Of a stretch of 48,082 nucleotides of DNA, positions 36,192-43,763 are shown one piece after another. Source of the stretch: a virus; the IMG/VR virus record IMGVR_UViG_3300037540_000254, positions 1 to 48,082 of that record. The stretch is one strand, 5' to 3'. The translations under genes were made by a program, and so were the position numbers. Each line of letters starts with the position of its first letter. Position 1 is the stretch's first letter. The notes below the pieces were generated by a model. The model worked only from the letters and a program-made list of their open reading frames with translations. It ran no database searches and had not been told where the DNA came from.

Positions 36192-36564
36192 TTTTAACCG
36201 GTTTGATAATTTCCCCACTGATATATGCCTTTAATACCGATATGGCCGCGTCAGATCCTTTACAACAGACCGTGTAATGCCCCGCTTGTGCCAGCCTTAT
36301 TAGCCAACCGATTTGATCCTGAGAGGGATTAGGGCCCCCCTTACGCTTTAATTCTATCCATAATCCTAAGTATCCACCGCGGGCCACCGGTAAATTAATA
36401 TCCGGTTTACCTTTTTTCATGCCGGCCTTTTTCAATTTGTTTAGGATCCTGGGCGGGATCTGAGCGCCCATAATCGAACCATTTAAAAGCCAAAGGTCCG
36501 GATATTGCTTTTCGTATAAATAGGCCCATTGGAAAACGGCCACTTGTGAATCGTACTCACTCAT
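36181..36564 (-). CDS. VRR-NUC family nuclease
   Basis: This 127-residue protein is a complete stand-alone VRR-NUC domain (PD-(D/E)XK superfamily). Visible hallmarks are Glu3 at the N-terminal helix, 'NGSIMG' near 28-33, 'GKPDINLPVARGGYLGLWIELKRKG' with Asp55 and Glu71-x-Lys73 as the metal/catalytic set, and Gln84 in 'SQDQIGWL'. In phages such nucleases are thought to resolve branched DNA or cut replication intermediates. Its place behind the SbcC/SbcD-like pair fits recombination-linked DNA processing. The start overlaps the end of the upstream gene, implying coupled translation. Confidence 0.85.
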   Translation of the reverse strand: MSEYDSQVAVFQWAYLYEKQYPDLWLLNGSIMGAQIPPRILNKLKKAGMKKGKPDINLPVARGGYLGLWIELKRKGGPNPSQDQIGWLIRLAQAGHYTVCCKGSDAAISVLKAYISGEIIKPVKNDG

Positions 36565-36856
36565 TATGATACCCCGCTATCCATCCTGGCGTCAATGTTT
36601 GATGGTTTCCAACTATCTTGAAGTGCAAAAGGCATCCATTATACAATACCACGCGATCGGATACGACGGTCAGAGGCCCCAGGGTGTAACGCCTTTCGAT
36701 CCCTGGGCCCCATTCCGTCACAATATGATCCTCGCGTAGGGTGCCGAACAAAGAGGCCAAAAGGTACAAGAATTTGACTATTATATCCGGCTCCGACGTT
36801 GTGGGAGCTCCGGAAAATAGCCGGCCTTTTATCCAGCTTAGTAGGTTTTTAATCAA
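36557..36856 (-). CDS. Hypothetical protein with TTG start
   Basis: This 99-residue protein has no ATG in frame. The TTG at 36856 lies in the last codons of the SbcC-like gene, with AAGG about eight bases upstream, so translation by termination-reinitiation is likely. The first ~40 residues form one amphipathic to hydrophobic helical stretch ('MIKNLLSWIKGRLF', 'IIVKFLYLLASLFGTL'). The rest is beta-rich ('RYTLGPLTVVSDRVVLYNGCLLHFKIVG'). I recognise no family. Conserved spacing with SbcC and VRR-NUC suggests a link to DNA processing, but that is guesswork. Confidence 0.5.
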   Translation of the reverse strand: MIKNLLSWIKGRLFSGAPTTSEPDIIVKFLYLLASLFGTLREDHIVTEWGPGIERRYTLGPLTVVSDRVVLYNGCLLHFKIVGNHQTLTPGWIAGYHNE

Positions 36857-39317
36857 TATCGATGCCTTTTTCGCTAAATATCAACCGGTGATTGGCCAGG
36901 TTGACGGCCTCTTGCTTGTGCGAGATATAAAAGCAAGTATCAAAACCGCCTATGTCCATCATCGATCGATACAGGCCGATAAACTTGACCGCATTGGCCG
37001 GCGATAGGGCGCCGTCTTCCTCGTCCATTAGGACCGTCCGAAAATCGCGGCCGCCTTTTTCCTTTGAAAGTAGCGTTAAGGCCAGGCGTAAAGATTTAAG
37101 AATCCATACCGCCTCGCCACCGGATTTGTTTTCGAGCATTGTTTCGGTGCCGTCCGGATCCATAACGATGATATTTAGAACTTCTTTTAGATCCTCGTCC
37201 TGAGTTTCGAACCGGATTGTATTCATGGGCCCAAAGGTTGAGATTAATAAATCGTTTGCGTATTGCTCAATAACCGGTGATACGCCGTCGATTTCAAGCG
37301 CCTGCAGGCCTTTTTTACCGCAAGCGGCCTTTAGGTATTCCCACTGTACCAACTCGCCGGTAACGATGCCCTGGGCGGCCTCGACCTTGCTTAGATCCAA
37401 CTGCAGGCCTTTGATCGTTTCGGCCAGCCTGGTAGCATCGAGGATTTTATTTTCTGAATTGCGGATCGCCTTTGCGAGTCTTTCCTCGGTGCCCTGGCGG
37501 GCCTTTAGTGTTTCAACAAGTCTTTGCCATGCGTCCTCGGCGTCCTTGTTAAACTTAATCGCGCCTATCCTGGTGGCCAGGTCGGTTACAACTTTCTCCT
37601 GGGCCAGGGTTTTGGCTGAATATTCCAATTCGACCTCGGCATTTTGGCGCTTAACCGCGTCCTCTTGTTCTTCCAGGCGCGATAAACTGGCCGCGGCTAT
37701 ATCCAACTCAACAATTTTTTTGGCCAGGGGTGTAAGATTATCGAATTCTACTTGTATGGTTTTCTTTTGGGCCCCTTTAACGCCTATCGATGCCTGGATC
37801 GGATTTAGATCATCTTCAACGATCTTGACTTTTGCGCGGGCGGCGGCCAGGTTTTTCTCGGCCTCGATAATTTCCGCCTTATGTTTTTCCTGCAGGGCGG
37901 CCAGGTGGTTTATGCCCTCGCTTAATTTTACCTGGATTTCCTCGATACTTTCAGCATGACTATCGATCCAGGCGGCCGTATATTTGGCCATGTTATCTAA
38001 CAACTCCGCGGCGTCCTTTTTGGATTTGATTGCATCGACAATTAGCCCGCACGTTTCGCTAATACACTCGGCGTCTTTTTCATCCAGGGCCAGCGATTGC
38101 TTAACCAGGTGGCCATGCTCGGCCCTCATTCTGATAAGATCCGGATCGGCCTCGATCGACGTTTCTTGAACGTCGGTCAATCGCTGGCGCAGGGCGGCCA
38201 GGTTTTCATCGGCCTTTCTAACCAACTCGCTATTTTTACACTCGTCATGGATCCGCATTTTTTCGACTACCGCCTGGTTAAGATTATTAATCTCGGATTG
38301 CATATCATCTTGTGCCTTTCGGCCCGCCTCAATCTCGCCGGCCAGGCCCTTGATTTTAGTATCCAGGGCAAAGCATCTTTCCGAGGCCTGCTTGATTTCC
38401 TCGGCGCCCTCTAAGATCTTATGCGTTTCGGTGATCTGAACCTGTACCTTGTCGAGTTGATTGCCGATTGACGTTTGTTTGTGGGCCTTTTCGTTTATCA
38501 ACTCGATCAATCCATCTTTAGCGGCGATTAGATCCTGGGCGATCGCCTCTTTATTTTTCAGCTTTAACGCATTTGCGGTAATCTCCGCCTTTGCGTCCTC
38601 TATGCCGGTCCGGATCCGCTCAATCTCGTTTTGCAATTTTTCCAGGCTATGCTGATTGGCCTCTAAGGCCTCGCCCTCGTCTTTGATGATTTCATCCGGC
38701 CGGATCCCCTCGTATTTTTCCAACTCATTTTTAAAATACTGCGCGTTTTGGATAGCGCCCTGGCCGATACCTTGCACCATGCCCAGGGCCTGCTTAACCG
38801 TATCCTCGTATCCGGCGTATCGATCCAGGCGCAAAAACTCGGTAAACAATTCTTTCATTTTGCCGGTGGTAAGATCGGTTAGCTTTTTGGAATTCTGAGC
38901 ACAAAAGATGCTCCAAAAGAATAGGTTAGGCGATCCGAATATTTCCTTGATTGCCTTATCGTAGCTGGTCGGTTTACCATCCACCAGCGGCTTATCATTT
39001 ACCCATATAAAGCCCTCGTCGGCCCTGGTGGTTTGCGCGTCCATCTTGATTAGAGTCCGGATAATATCGCCGTTATATTCAAAGGTTAATTCTTTCTGGC
39101 TATCCTTTGCGAAACAATGCTTTTTCAAGGTGCCCCGCCGGCTGGCGAAAGTCCGGAAAGGTTGCATATTTTCAAGGATAGTAGTTTTACCGCGGCCGTT
39201 AGGACCGTCAAAGGCCACCAGGCCGGATAGGTCCGCCAGGGGTAGGGAGATTTCATCCAGGCCCATACCCTTGTTAAGGCCGATAAAGCCTTTTAATTTT
39301 AGGTCAATTAGTTTCAT
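36849..39317 (-). CDS. sbcC: SbcC/Rad50-like ATPase (T4 gp46-like)
   Basis: The start is the ATG at 39317 ('MKLIDLKLKGFIGL'), which follows AAGGAG and comes one base after the SbcD-like stop; a TTG seven codons earlier is not favoured. The product has 822 residues. Walker A is GPNGRGKTT at 38-46. Residues ~180-690 are a long antiparallel coiled coil. The ABC signature is 'NKSGGEAVWILKSLRLAL', and Walker B is 'TVLMDEEDGALSP' near the end. Such ATPases pair with an SbcD/Mre11 nuclease to open DNA ends and hairpins for recombination. The coiled-coil tip does not show the usual Zn-hook CxxC; the only candidate is Cys418-x4-Cys423. The start context indicates translational coupling to the nuclease gene. 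Confidence 0.9.
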   Translation of the reverse strand: MKLIDLKLKGFIGLNKGMGLDEISLPLADLSGLVAFDGPNGRGKTTILENMQPFRTFASRRGTLKKHCFAKDSQKELTFEYNGDIIRTLIKMDAQTTRADEGFIWVNDKPLVDGKPTSYDKAIKEIFGSPNLFFWSIFCAQNSKKLTDLTTGKMKELFTEFLRLDRYAGYEDTVKQALGMVQGIGQGAIQNAQYFKNELEKYEGIRPDEIIKDEGEALEANQHSLEKLQNEIERIRTGIEDAKAEITANALKLKNKEAIAQDLIAAKDGLIELINEKAHKQTSIGNQLDKVQVQITETHKILEGAEEIKQASERCFALDTKIKGLAGEIEAGRKAQDDMQSEINNLNQAVVEKMRIHDECKNSELVRKADENLAALRQRLTDVQETSIEADPDLIRMRAEHGHLVKQSLALDEKDAECISETCGLIVDAIKSKKDAAELLDNMAKYTAAWIDSHAESIEEIQVKLSEGINHLAALQEKHKAEIIEAEKNLAAARAKVKIVEDDLNPIQASIGVKGAQKKTIQVEFDNLTPLAKKIVELDIAAASLSRLEEQEDAVKRQNAEVELEYSAKTLAQEKVVTDLATRIGAIKFNKDAEDAWQRLVETLKARQGTEERLAKAIRNSENKILDATRLAETIKGLQLDLSKVEAAQGIVTGELVQWEYLKAACGKKGLQALEIDGVSPVIEQYANDLLISTFGPMNTIRFETQDEDLKEVLNIIVMDPDGTETMLENKSGGEAVWILKSLRLALTLLSKEKGGRDFRTVLMDEEDGALSPANAVKFIGLYRSMMDIGGFDTCFYISHKQEAVNLANHRLIFSEKGIDID

Positions 39318-39318
39318 A

Positions 39319-40530
39319 TTATGGGCGCTCCTTTCCAAACTGTTTTTTGATTAGATTTAAAACGGCCTCGGTTTTCATGCTTTCAATCATATCCGCCTTA
39401 TCCAGGGTGCCGGCCGGTATTTCATCGTCGGTGAGCTCGGCGCGGGCTATTAGCTTTTCGCGCAGGCGGTCAACGGCCAGGATCTTAGCCGATCGGATAT
39501 TCGGCCGCGGGATCCGCTGCAGGATAACGTCAACCTCTTTCGCGCCTCGCTCGATTAGGTTGTCGCGGATAATGTGATAATCCACCAACTCGGCCTGGTC
39601 GGCGTAGCATTTGATTTCAACTTGCATTTTATCGGTTATTTGATCGTCATCGATGTAAACGTGCGCGTCCTCGTTAAAAGGATCCGGATCGCCCACAATA
39701 TCGAATTTAACCTTGTTCATCGATGCGGCCGGCGTTTTGATGAATTCGGATCCTACATAAAATTTCCGGTCCGCTTGATCCCGATCGATGCTATGCACAT
39801 AAAACCCCTTGTCGGATTCGCGCTCGCCAAAATCAACGCGATAAGGGGATCCGGAGTAAAACTTTAGCCGGCCGATTTCCTGGGCATGATGGATATGCCC
39901 CAGGCACCATAGATCCGGCGCGGCCAGGTCCAGCTGGTCGGTGCTTATTTCAATATCATAGCCCATCATTTGTTGGGTGGGCCCTATCTTGGCACCGCGC
40001 ACCGTGAAATGCCCCAGGCAAATATGCGGGCCGTCCGGATACTGAGCGGCCGCGGATCCGAAACCGGTAAAGATGGAAGTTAAGGCGGTGAGCATCTTTT
40101 GATTAACGTCCTCTATATCTCCGGATGCCACGGATTCAAGATACTGCTTTGTCGGTTGCGGCAGGACCGATACCACAAAATTTTTATAGTCCTGGTCAAT
40201 AACATCGTAAATGATCGAGTTTGGATAATCGGCCACTATGACCTTATCAAGGCCCTCGAAAATTTTAGCGGCCTGGCCGTCATGCGACGGCGTACCGATC
40301 AAGATGATAACGCCATGCTTTGAATAGTCGGCCAGTTTTCTAACAATCATCATAGCCAGCCTGGCGGCGTCTGTATCCAGGCGAATATCGGCCGAGTTGA
40401 ACATATCGCCGGTAATGACGGTTAGATCCGGCATGATAACCGAGGCCTCGCCCACCATGAATTGCAGGACGCGGCCGGCCTCTATTATATTGGCGTCAAT
40501 ATGCCAATCTGCAGTATGTAAAATTTTCAT
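39319..40530 (-). CDS. sbcD: SbcD/Mre11-like nuclease (T4 gp47-like)
   Basis: The ATG at 40530 ('MKILHTADWHID') is chosen because a GAAAGG site precedes it and the family always begins with this strand. The product has 403 residues. Phosphoesterase motifs are DWH (Asp8, His10), 'ITGD' (Asp42), 'GTPSHDG' (79-85) where most relatives have GNHD, 'CLGHF' and 'CLGHIHH'. The metal site is therefore largely complete, but the Asn of motif III is absent. With the next gene it should form the MR-type complex that trims DNA ends. Gene spacing on both sides is one base, as in a tight operon. Confidence 0.88.
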   Translation of the reverse strand: MKILHTADWHIDANIIEAGRVLQFMVGEASVIMPDLTVITGDMFNSADIRLDTDAARLAMMIVRKLADYSKHGVIILIGTPSHDGQAAKIFEGLDKVIVADYPNSIIYDVIDQDYKNFVVSVLPQPTKQYLESVASGDIEDVNQKMLTALTSIFTGFGSAAAQYPDGPHICLGHFTVRGAKIGPTQQMMGYDIEISTDQLDLAAPDLWCLGHIHHAQEIGRLKFYSGSPYRVDFGERESDKGFYVHSIDRDQADRKFYVGSEFIKTPAASMNKVKFDIVGDPDPFNEDAHVYIDDDQITDKMQVEIKCYADQAELVDYHIIRDNLIERGAKEVDVILQRIPRPNIRSAKILAVDRLREKLIARAELTDDEIPAGTLDKADMIESMKTEAVLNLIKKQFGKERP

Positions 40531-40531
40531 G

Positions 40532-40858
40532 CTATTTATTTCCTTTCTTAACTTGTGGGATATGGTTTTCATCCTGGGCCAGTACGCGGCCACCGTCGGC
40601 CTCACAAACGCGGCAATAATAACGGCGCTTGATTAATGACATAATCCGCGAGCACACAGGGCAATAGTGTTTCATTACCTCGGCCAGCTGGCGAAAGATG
40701 ATTAAGGCGGGCCCTTTAACCTGGCGCCTGCCTTGTTCCCAGGATTCAACAGTTTTGCCGGTAACTTCAAACCGGCGGGCGAATGTTTCCGCATTTTCGT
40801 TGTACCACCGCCGGATCCTCTTGATCCGGTCCGGCGTGAATTCTGCTATTTCTGGCAT
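40532..40858 (-). CDS. HTH DNA-binding protein with C-terminal zinc ribbon
   Basis: The ATG at 40858 has an AAAGGGGG site; the frame extends upstream but without a better start. The product has 108 residues. Residues ~5-60 form an XRE/antitoxin-like helix-turn-helix ('RIKRIRRWYNENAETFARRFEVTGKTVESWEQGRRQVKGPALIIFRQL'). Residues ~64-85 hold two Cys pairs, 'CPVC' and 'CRVC', forming a small zinc ribbon. A HTH of this kind usually represses its own operon or acts as an antitoxin, but no toxin-like gene is adjacent. It sits between the 361-aa protein and sbcD, so it may tune the recombination genes. Confidence 0.7.
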   Translation of the reverse strand: MPEIAEFTPDRIKRIRRWYNENAETFARRFEVTGKTVESWEQGRRQVKGPALIIFRQLAEVMKHYCPVCSRIMSLIKRRYYCRVCEADGGRVLAQDENHIPQVKKGNK

Positions 40859-40871
40859 CGATAGACCCCCT

Positions 40872-41957
40872 TTAAAATGGAACATCATCATCCGGCATAT
40901 CGATAAGGGCATCGTAAAAGGATAACAGCTGCGCGTCTTTAAAATCGGCAAGCGGCACCTTTAGATTTTTCTTATCGTAATTTTTGCGGGTGATGAGTTT
41001 GTTAAGAATTGCGATTTTAGATTTAGGCTCGGCGCCCTCAAAATCAGCGCGGGCAACGTCGGCCTGGTCCGGAGCTCCGGAGGCCTCGGCGGCGGCCTCG
41101 GTGTAATCGGCATCCTCAACCTCGCCGTTTGGCAGGGCGTCTGGCTCGATTGATCCGTCATGGGCAATTTGTGGCGCGGGCCCTGCGAGTTTTGTACTAT
41201 CGCCGGCAACCGGCGCCGGCAAAATGCCAGGAATACCGAACACCTGGCCCTGGGCGCTAATAGCGGCCTGGGTGAGCATCATTTTGATTTGCGGATCCTC
41301 GTAATCCGGTTTTAAAACAACGCGGACCACCACAAAGGGCCTTTTCAATTCGTCCGGAGTGTAAAAGGTTTTAAGGCCCAACAGATCGCGCTTAACTCGC
41401 GCCTGGGCGCCGGATTCGCATAATTGATCTTTAAATTTGCGGCGGCGCCTAACCTCTTTGCGGGATTTATCGTTAATGTAATCCTGGCGCTGGTTTTCAT
41501 GCAGATTATTCGGCCACTGGTTATCGCCTTTATCCTTGCACCATTTTTTCATTTTATCCTGGTACATTTCTAAAACTTCTTCCTCGATAACTTCAAAATC
41601 CATGCCGTAGGTTTTGACGGCCATAACGACCGATCCATCGGCCTTTCGAATAAACCCGCCGGCCTGGTAAGAAATGTATTGCCGATCGGATCCGTTATCG
41701 GTCCGGACGGTTTTAATCATTTCGATGCCGGCCAGGTTAGATAGCTTTTCCAGGCCCTGCTTGTGGATTATCATTTTCCCTTTATCGTGCGGGTAAACGT
41801 CGCCCTGTTTAGGATCGGGCGATAACTCCAACTGTTCGACCGTAACAGCATGGAGTGGCGTTAGCCCCTCGGTGGTGATCGCCGGCGTTAGGATATTGCA
41901 TTTATCCTTTTTCGCCTGGGCGAGCGCCTTTTCTAATTGTTCTTTAGCTACTGACAT
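40872..41957 (-). CDS. Conserved phage protein of unknown role, possible recombination/annealing factor
   Basis: The ATG at 41957 ('MSVAKEQLEKALAQAKK') has GGAGA upstream; the frame opens ~200 bases earlier but that part is a shadow of neighbouring genes. The product has 361 residues. The core has the pattern 'VEQLELSPDPKQGDVYPHDKGKMIIHKQGLEKLSNLAGI', then 'GSDRQYISYQAGGFIRKADGSVVMAVKTYGMDF', a basic helical part with 'ARVKRDLLGLKTFYTPDELKRPFVVVRV', and an acidic Ala-rich tail that ends 'DDDVPF'. I recall similar proteins in many phages, usually beside recombination genes, but no settled function. An acidic C-terminus ending in Phe resembles SSB tails. A single-strand annealing or SSB-like role is a hypothesis. 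Confidence 0.55.
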   Translation of the reverse strand: MSVAKEQLEKALAQAKKDKCNILTPAITTEGLTPLHAVTVEQLELSPDPKQGDVYPHDKGKMIIHKQGLEKLSNLAGIEMIKTVRTDNGSDRQYISYQAGGFIRKADGSVVMAVKTYGMDFEVIEEEVLEMYQDKMKKWCKDKGDNQWPNNLHENQRQDYINDKSRKEVRRRRKFKDQLCESGAQARVKRDLLGLKTFYTPDELKRPFVVVRVVLKPDYEDPQIKMMLTQAAISAQGQVFGIPGILPAPVAGDSTKLAGPAPQIAHDGSIEPDALPNGEVEDADYTEAAAEASGAPDQADVARADFEGAEPKSKIAILNKLITRKNYDKKNLKVPLADFKDAQLLSFYDALIDMPDDDVPF

Positions 41958-41961
41958 TTTT

Positions 41962-42189
41962 TCAATCTCCTTTTTTCTTTTTGAATTTTTTGGCCAGCGG
42001 GCACGTTCCCCAATGTGGCCGGAAAACCTTGACCATTTCCCCTTTACCCTCGGCGGTGAAAACAGGATCCACTGGATACTCGGCAATAAAGACCATGTTT
42101 TCGGCCTTTGCATCGACCGGCATTTTTTTACCGGATACCATTTCGATAAAAGCAATATCGGCCCCGCACCTACATTTTTTGATATTCAT
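41962..42189 (-). CDS. Small Cys-containing protein, possible Zn binder
   Basis: This 75-residue protein starts 'MNIKKCRCGADIAFIEMVSGKKMPVDAKAE' and ends 'FRPHWGTCPLAKKFKKKKGD'. The pattern CxC near the start, 'SGKKMPVDA' in the middle and 'H..TCP.A..F' at the end is a recurrent layout of small phage proteins, with the Cys and His residues likely to bind one zinc. It lies four bases before the 361-aa protein gene and overlaps the gene upstream by four bases. The function of this family is not known to me. Confidence 0.65.
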   Translation of the reverse strand: MNIKKCRCGADIAFIEMVSGKKMPVDAKAENMVFIAEYPVDPVFTAEGKGEMVKVFRPHWGTCPLAKKFKKKKGD

Positions 42190-42374
42190 ATTTGATAGTC
42201 CTCGGTATCCCCATCGTTCATTTTAACCAGCCCCAGGCCGTCGCATTTCGAGCAGATAGCGGCCTTTTCCTTTAAGCTGGACCCATAGCCATTACAATGA
42301 TCGCACTGCTTGTATCCGTACTTTTCCGGATGCACTTGAATATCGATATTAACGCCTTTCGGTATATCTGACAT
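42186..42374 (-). CDS. Small DnaJ-type zinc-finger protein
   Basis: This 62-residue protein carries two CxxCxGxG-like elements, 'CDHCNGYGS' and 'CSKCDGLGL', the repeat found in DnaJ cysteine-rich domains, here without a J domain. It ends in an acidic tail. Such mini-fingers may bridge proteins or bind nucleic acid. The ATG at 42374 overlaps the end of the membrane-protein gene, and the stop overlaps the next start by four bases. The reading is supported by the motif and by tight operon packing. Confidence 0.65.
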   Translation of the reverse strand: MSDIPKGVNIDIQVHPEKYGYKQCDHCNGYGSSLKEKAAICSKCDGLGLVKMNDGDTEDYQI

Positions 42375-42618
42375 GATCCCCCTTTTGAGCTACCAGGCTA
42401 TCGTCCACCAACTCGTAATCGTCCTGGCGTGAGTCCGGATTCTGTTTATCCGGAAAGTAAAAATCAGCACCGACCCCGCAAATATACTCGCAGTTTTCGG
42501 AAACCTTATCGATGCACTCCTGCCTGGCAAAGCGCCGGCCTCGATGGATGCCGGCGGCATAGGCCACCGCTATAATGATTAAAGCGGCAATTATGTAAAG
42601 AATAATCTTGGATCTCAT
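42349..42618 (-). CDS. Small single-span membrane protein
   Basis: The ATG at 42618 with AAAGGGG upstream is preferred over the longer frame. The product has 89 residues. Residues ~5-23 ('IILYIIAALIIIAVAYAAGI') form a clear membrane span, preceded by a short basic end and followed by 'HRGRRFAR', then a Cys-containing region ('CIDKVSENCEYICG') and an acidic tail. I cannot settle whether the charged tail faces the cytoplasm or the outside. As an early-operon membrane protein it may act in superinfection exclusion or host takeover; this is speculative. Confidence 0.6.
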   Translation of the reverse strand: MRSKIILYIIAALIIIAVAYAAGIHRGRRFARQECIDKVSENCEYICGVGADFYFPDKQNPDSRQDDYELVDDSLVAQKGDHVRYTERR

Positions 42619-42629
42619 AGGATCCCCTT

Positions 42630-43004
42630 TCATGCGGCCCTGGATAGATCCGGCCAAAATTCCAGCTGGATAACCTGGGCCATGTTGACTTTAATTTTAG
42701 GTTTTGGGCGGGCCTCTAACCGTTTTATTTTCCTTAGAGTAGTGTTAGCCTGGGCCATAAAGCGCGGCAGCATTTCTTTTTCAATCTCCGCGTGTAAATC
42801 CCTGGCCCATTGTGGCGCCATAGAATTGTGCGGCGATCCGAAATTCATAAAGCGGGCCTTAATGCCTCGGCGCTCGCACTCGGCCGCGGCTAATTCTTCC
42901 CACTTATGGCCGGCGGCGAAATGGCAGGCGAGCTCGGCTTTTTCTTTCTGGCGCCGGTACCGCTCGCGTAATGTTGCTAATTCTTTTTCCAGTTTGGTTT
43001 TCAT
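42630..43004 (-). CDS. Hypothetical early protein, basic helical
   Basis: The ATG at 43004 has GAGG upstream. The product has 124 residues. The N-terminal ~35 residues form a charged coiled coil ('KLEKELATLRERYRRQKEKAELACHFAAGHKWEEL'). The middle has 'ECERRGIKARFMNFGSPHNSMAPQWARDLHAEIEKEML', and the C-terminal part 'LRKIKRLEARPKPKIKVNMAQVIQLEFWPD' is basic and may bind nucleic acid. I do not recognise a domain. Two His, two Cys and a high Arg/Lys content are notable, but no metal motif is clear. Confidence 0.5.
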   Translation of the reverse strand: MKTKLEKELATLRERYRRQKEKAELACHFAAGHKWEELAAAECERRGIKARFMNFGSPHNSMAPQWARDLHAEIEKEMLPRFMAQANTTLRKIKRLEARPKPKIKVNMAQVIQLEFWPDLSRAA

Positions 43005-43006
43005 GG

Positions 43007-43204
43007 TTAATAATCCTCTGGGCCCCAGGCCTCGCCGTTTAACTCGGCCTCGCGGCGCCAATCGGTGCCGGCGTGTATTTCCTCGCATTTAGAGCACAAC
43101 CAGGGCGTACCATGCGGCGAAGTGTTACCGCAGCGCACCGTGATTTCCTTGTAATCATATCCACTTGCTATATATTCCTGCATTTTTTTACCGCAACCGG
43201 CCAT
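43007..43204 (-). CDS. Small Cys-rich protein
   Basis: The ATG at 43204 follows AAGGAG. The product has 65 residues: 'MAGCGKKMQEYIASGYDYKEITVRCGNTSPHGTPWLCSKCEEIHAGTDWRREAELNGEAWGPEDY'. Cys at 'GCGK', 'RCGN' and 'LCSKC' plus a His can form one treble-clef-like zinc site ('C.N..PHG..WLC..C' is recurrent in small phage proteins). It ends three bases before the next start. Function unknown. Confidence 0.6.
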   Translation of the reverse strand: MAGCGKKMQEYIASGYDYKEITVRCGNTSPHGTPWLCSKCEEIHAGTDWRREAELNGEAWGPEDY

Positions 43205-43208
43205 AAAA

Positions 43209-43409
43209 TTAATCTCCTTTTGATTTATAGTCCTGCATATCCTTGATAACTCCGCGCAGCCCAGGGTGGCGATTGATTTTGTCCTGCAGATCGTGATTAG
43301 CTGAGTGGATTTCGTCGAGGGCCCTTTTAAATAGGGATTTGACATACCAATCTGGATGCTCAAAATTATCGTTAAAAAACTTAGTGAGATAGTCGAAACT
43401 GCTACTCAT
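43209..43409 (-). CDS. Small hypothetical early protein
   Basis: The ATG at 43409 has AAAGGGGG upstream. The product has 66 residues, all helical and polar ('SFDYLTKFFNDNFEHPDWYVKSLFKRALDEIHSANHDLQDKINRHPGLRGVIKDMQDYKSKGD'), without Cys. The frame is open further upstream, but that part covers a GC hairpin and the end of the preceding gene, so it is not counted. No family is recognised. Confidence 0.5.
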   Translation of the reverse strand: MSSSFDYLTKFFNDNFEHPDWYVKSLFKRALDEIHSANHDLQDKINRHPGLRGVIKDMQDYKSKGD

Positions 43410-43444
43410 CGATTCACCCCCTTTCAAATTGTATTTGGCAACCC

Positions 43445-43464
43445 CGCGCCGGCGGACCGGCGCG
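43445..43464 (-). other. GC hairpin with UNCG-type loop in leftward transcript
   Basis: CGCGCCGG and CCGGCGCG form a perfect 8-bp stem. On the minus strand the loop reads TCCG, an extra-stable UNCG-type tetraloop in RNA. It lies in the 82-base gap between two early genes, one of the few gaps in the operon. No U-run follows, so it is more likely an RNA stability or processing element than a terminator. Confidence 0.4.
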
Positions 43465-43491
43465 AACGCACAGGGCCTAATGCCACCCTGC

Positions 43492-43749
43492 CTAATATCC
43501 GAGATCCTTAACAAGTTGATCGTGCCTGGCGGCCATGCCGACCGGCAGATCGCGGCCCTCTTTGTAATCGTCGCGGGCCTGGATCCGGTCAAGCGCGGTC
43601 TTTTTCATTTTCCATACACCGTAAGGTACCGGCGGATAGACCATGCCCAGGTGATAAACGTAATCCTCTAATTGGCCGTTTTCCTCGGCCTGCCTTTTCC
43701 ACTCTTGCAAAATTGCCTCACTGATATAATCTTTTTGATTTCCCAACAT
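43492..43749 (-). CDS. Small hypothetical early protein
   Basis: The ATG at 43749 has AAAGGAGAT upstream, the same ribosome site as several other genes of this operon. The product has 85 residues, starting 'MLGNQKDYISEAILQEWKRQAEENGQLEDYVYHLGMVYPPVPYGVWKMKKTALDRIQARDDYKEGRDLP' and ending 'AARHDQLVKDLGY'. It is soluble and mostly helical with a central 'VYPPVPYGVW' turn. No known domain. Confidence 0.5.
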   Translation of the reverse strand: MLGNQKDYISEAILQEWKRQAEENGQLEDYVYHLGMVYPPVPYGVWKMKKTALDRIQARDDYKEGRDLPVGMAARHDQLVKDLGY

Positions 43750-43763
43750 GGATCCAATCTCCT

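Noticed and set aside
37225-37959. 244-codon open frame antisense to the SbcC-like gene
   Set aside because: The product is Ser/Ala/Phe-rich and opposite a well-supported coiled-coil coding region; there is no ribosome site or operon context on the plus strand.
43209-43592. Long forms of the small leftward genes (upstream extensions)
   Set aside because: The extensions cross a GC hairpin or neighbouring genes and lack ribosome sites, while internal ATGs have strong ones.
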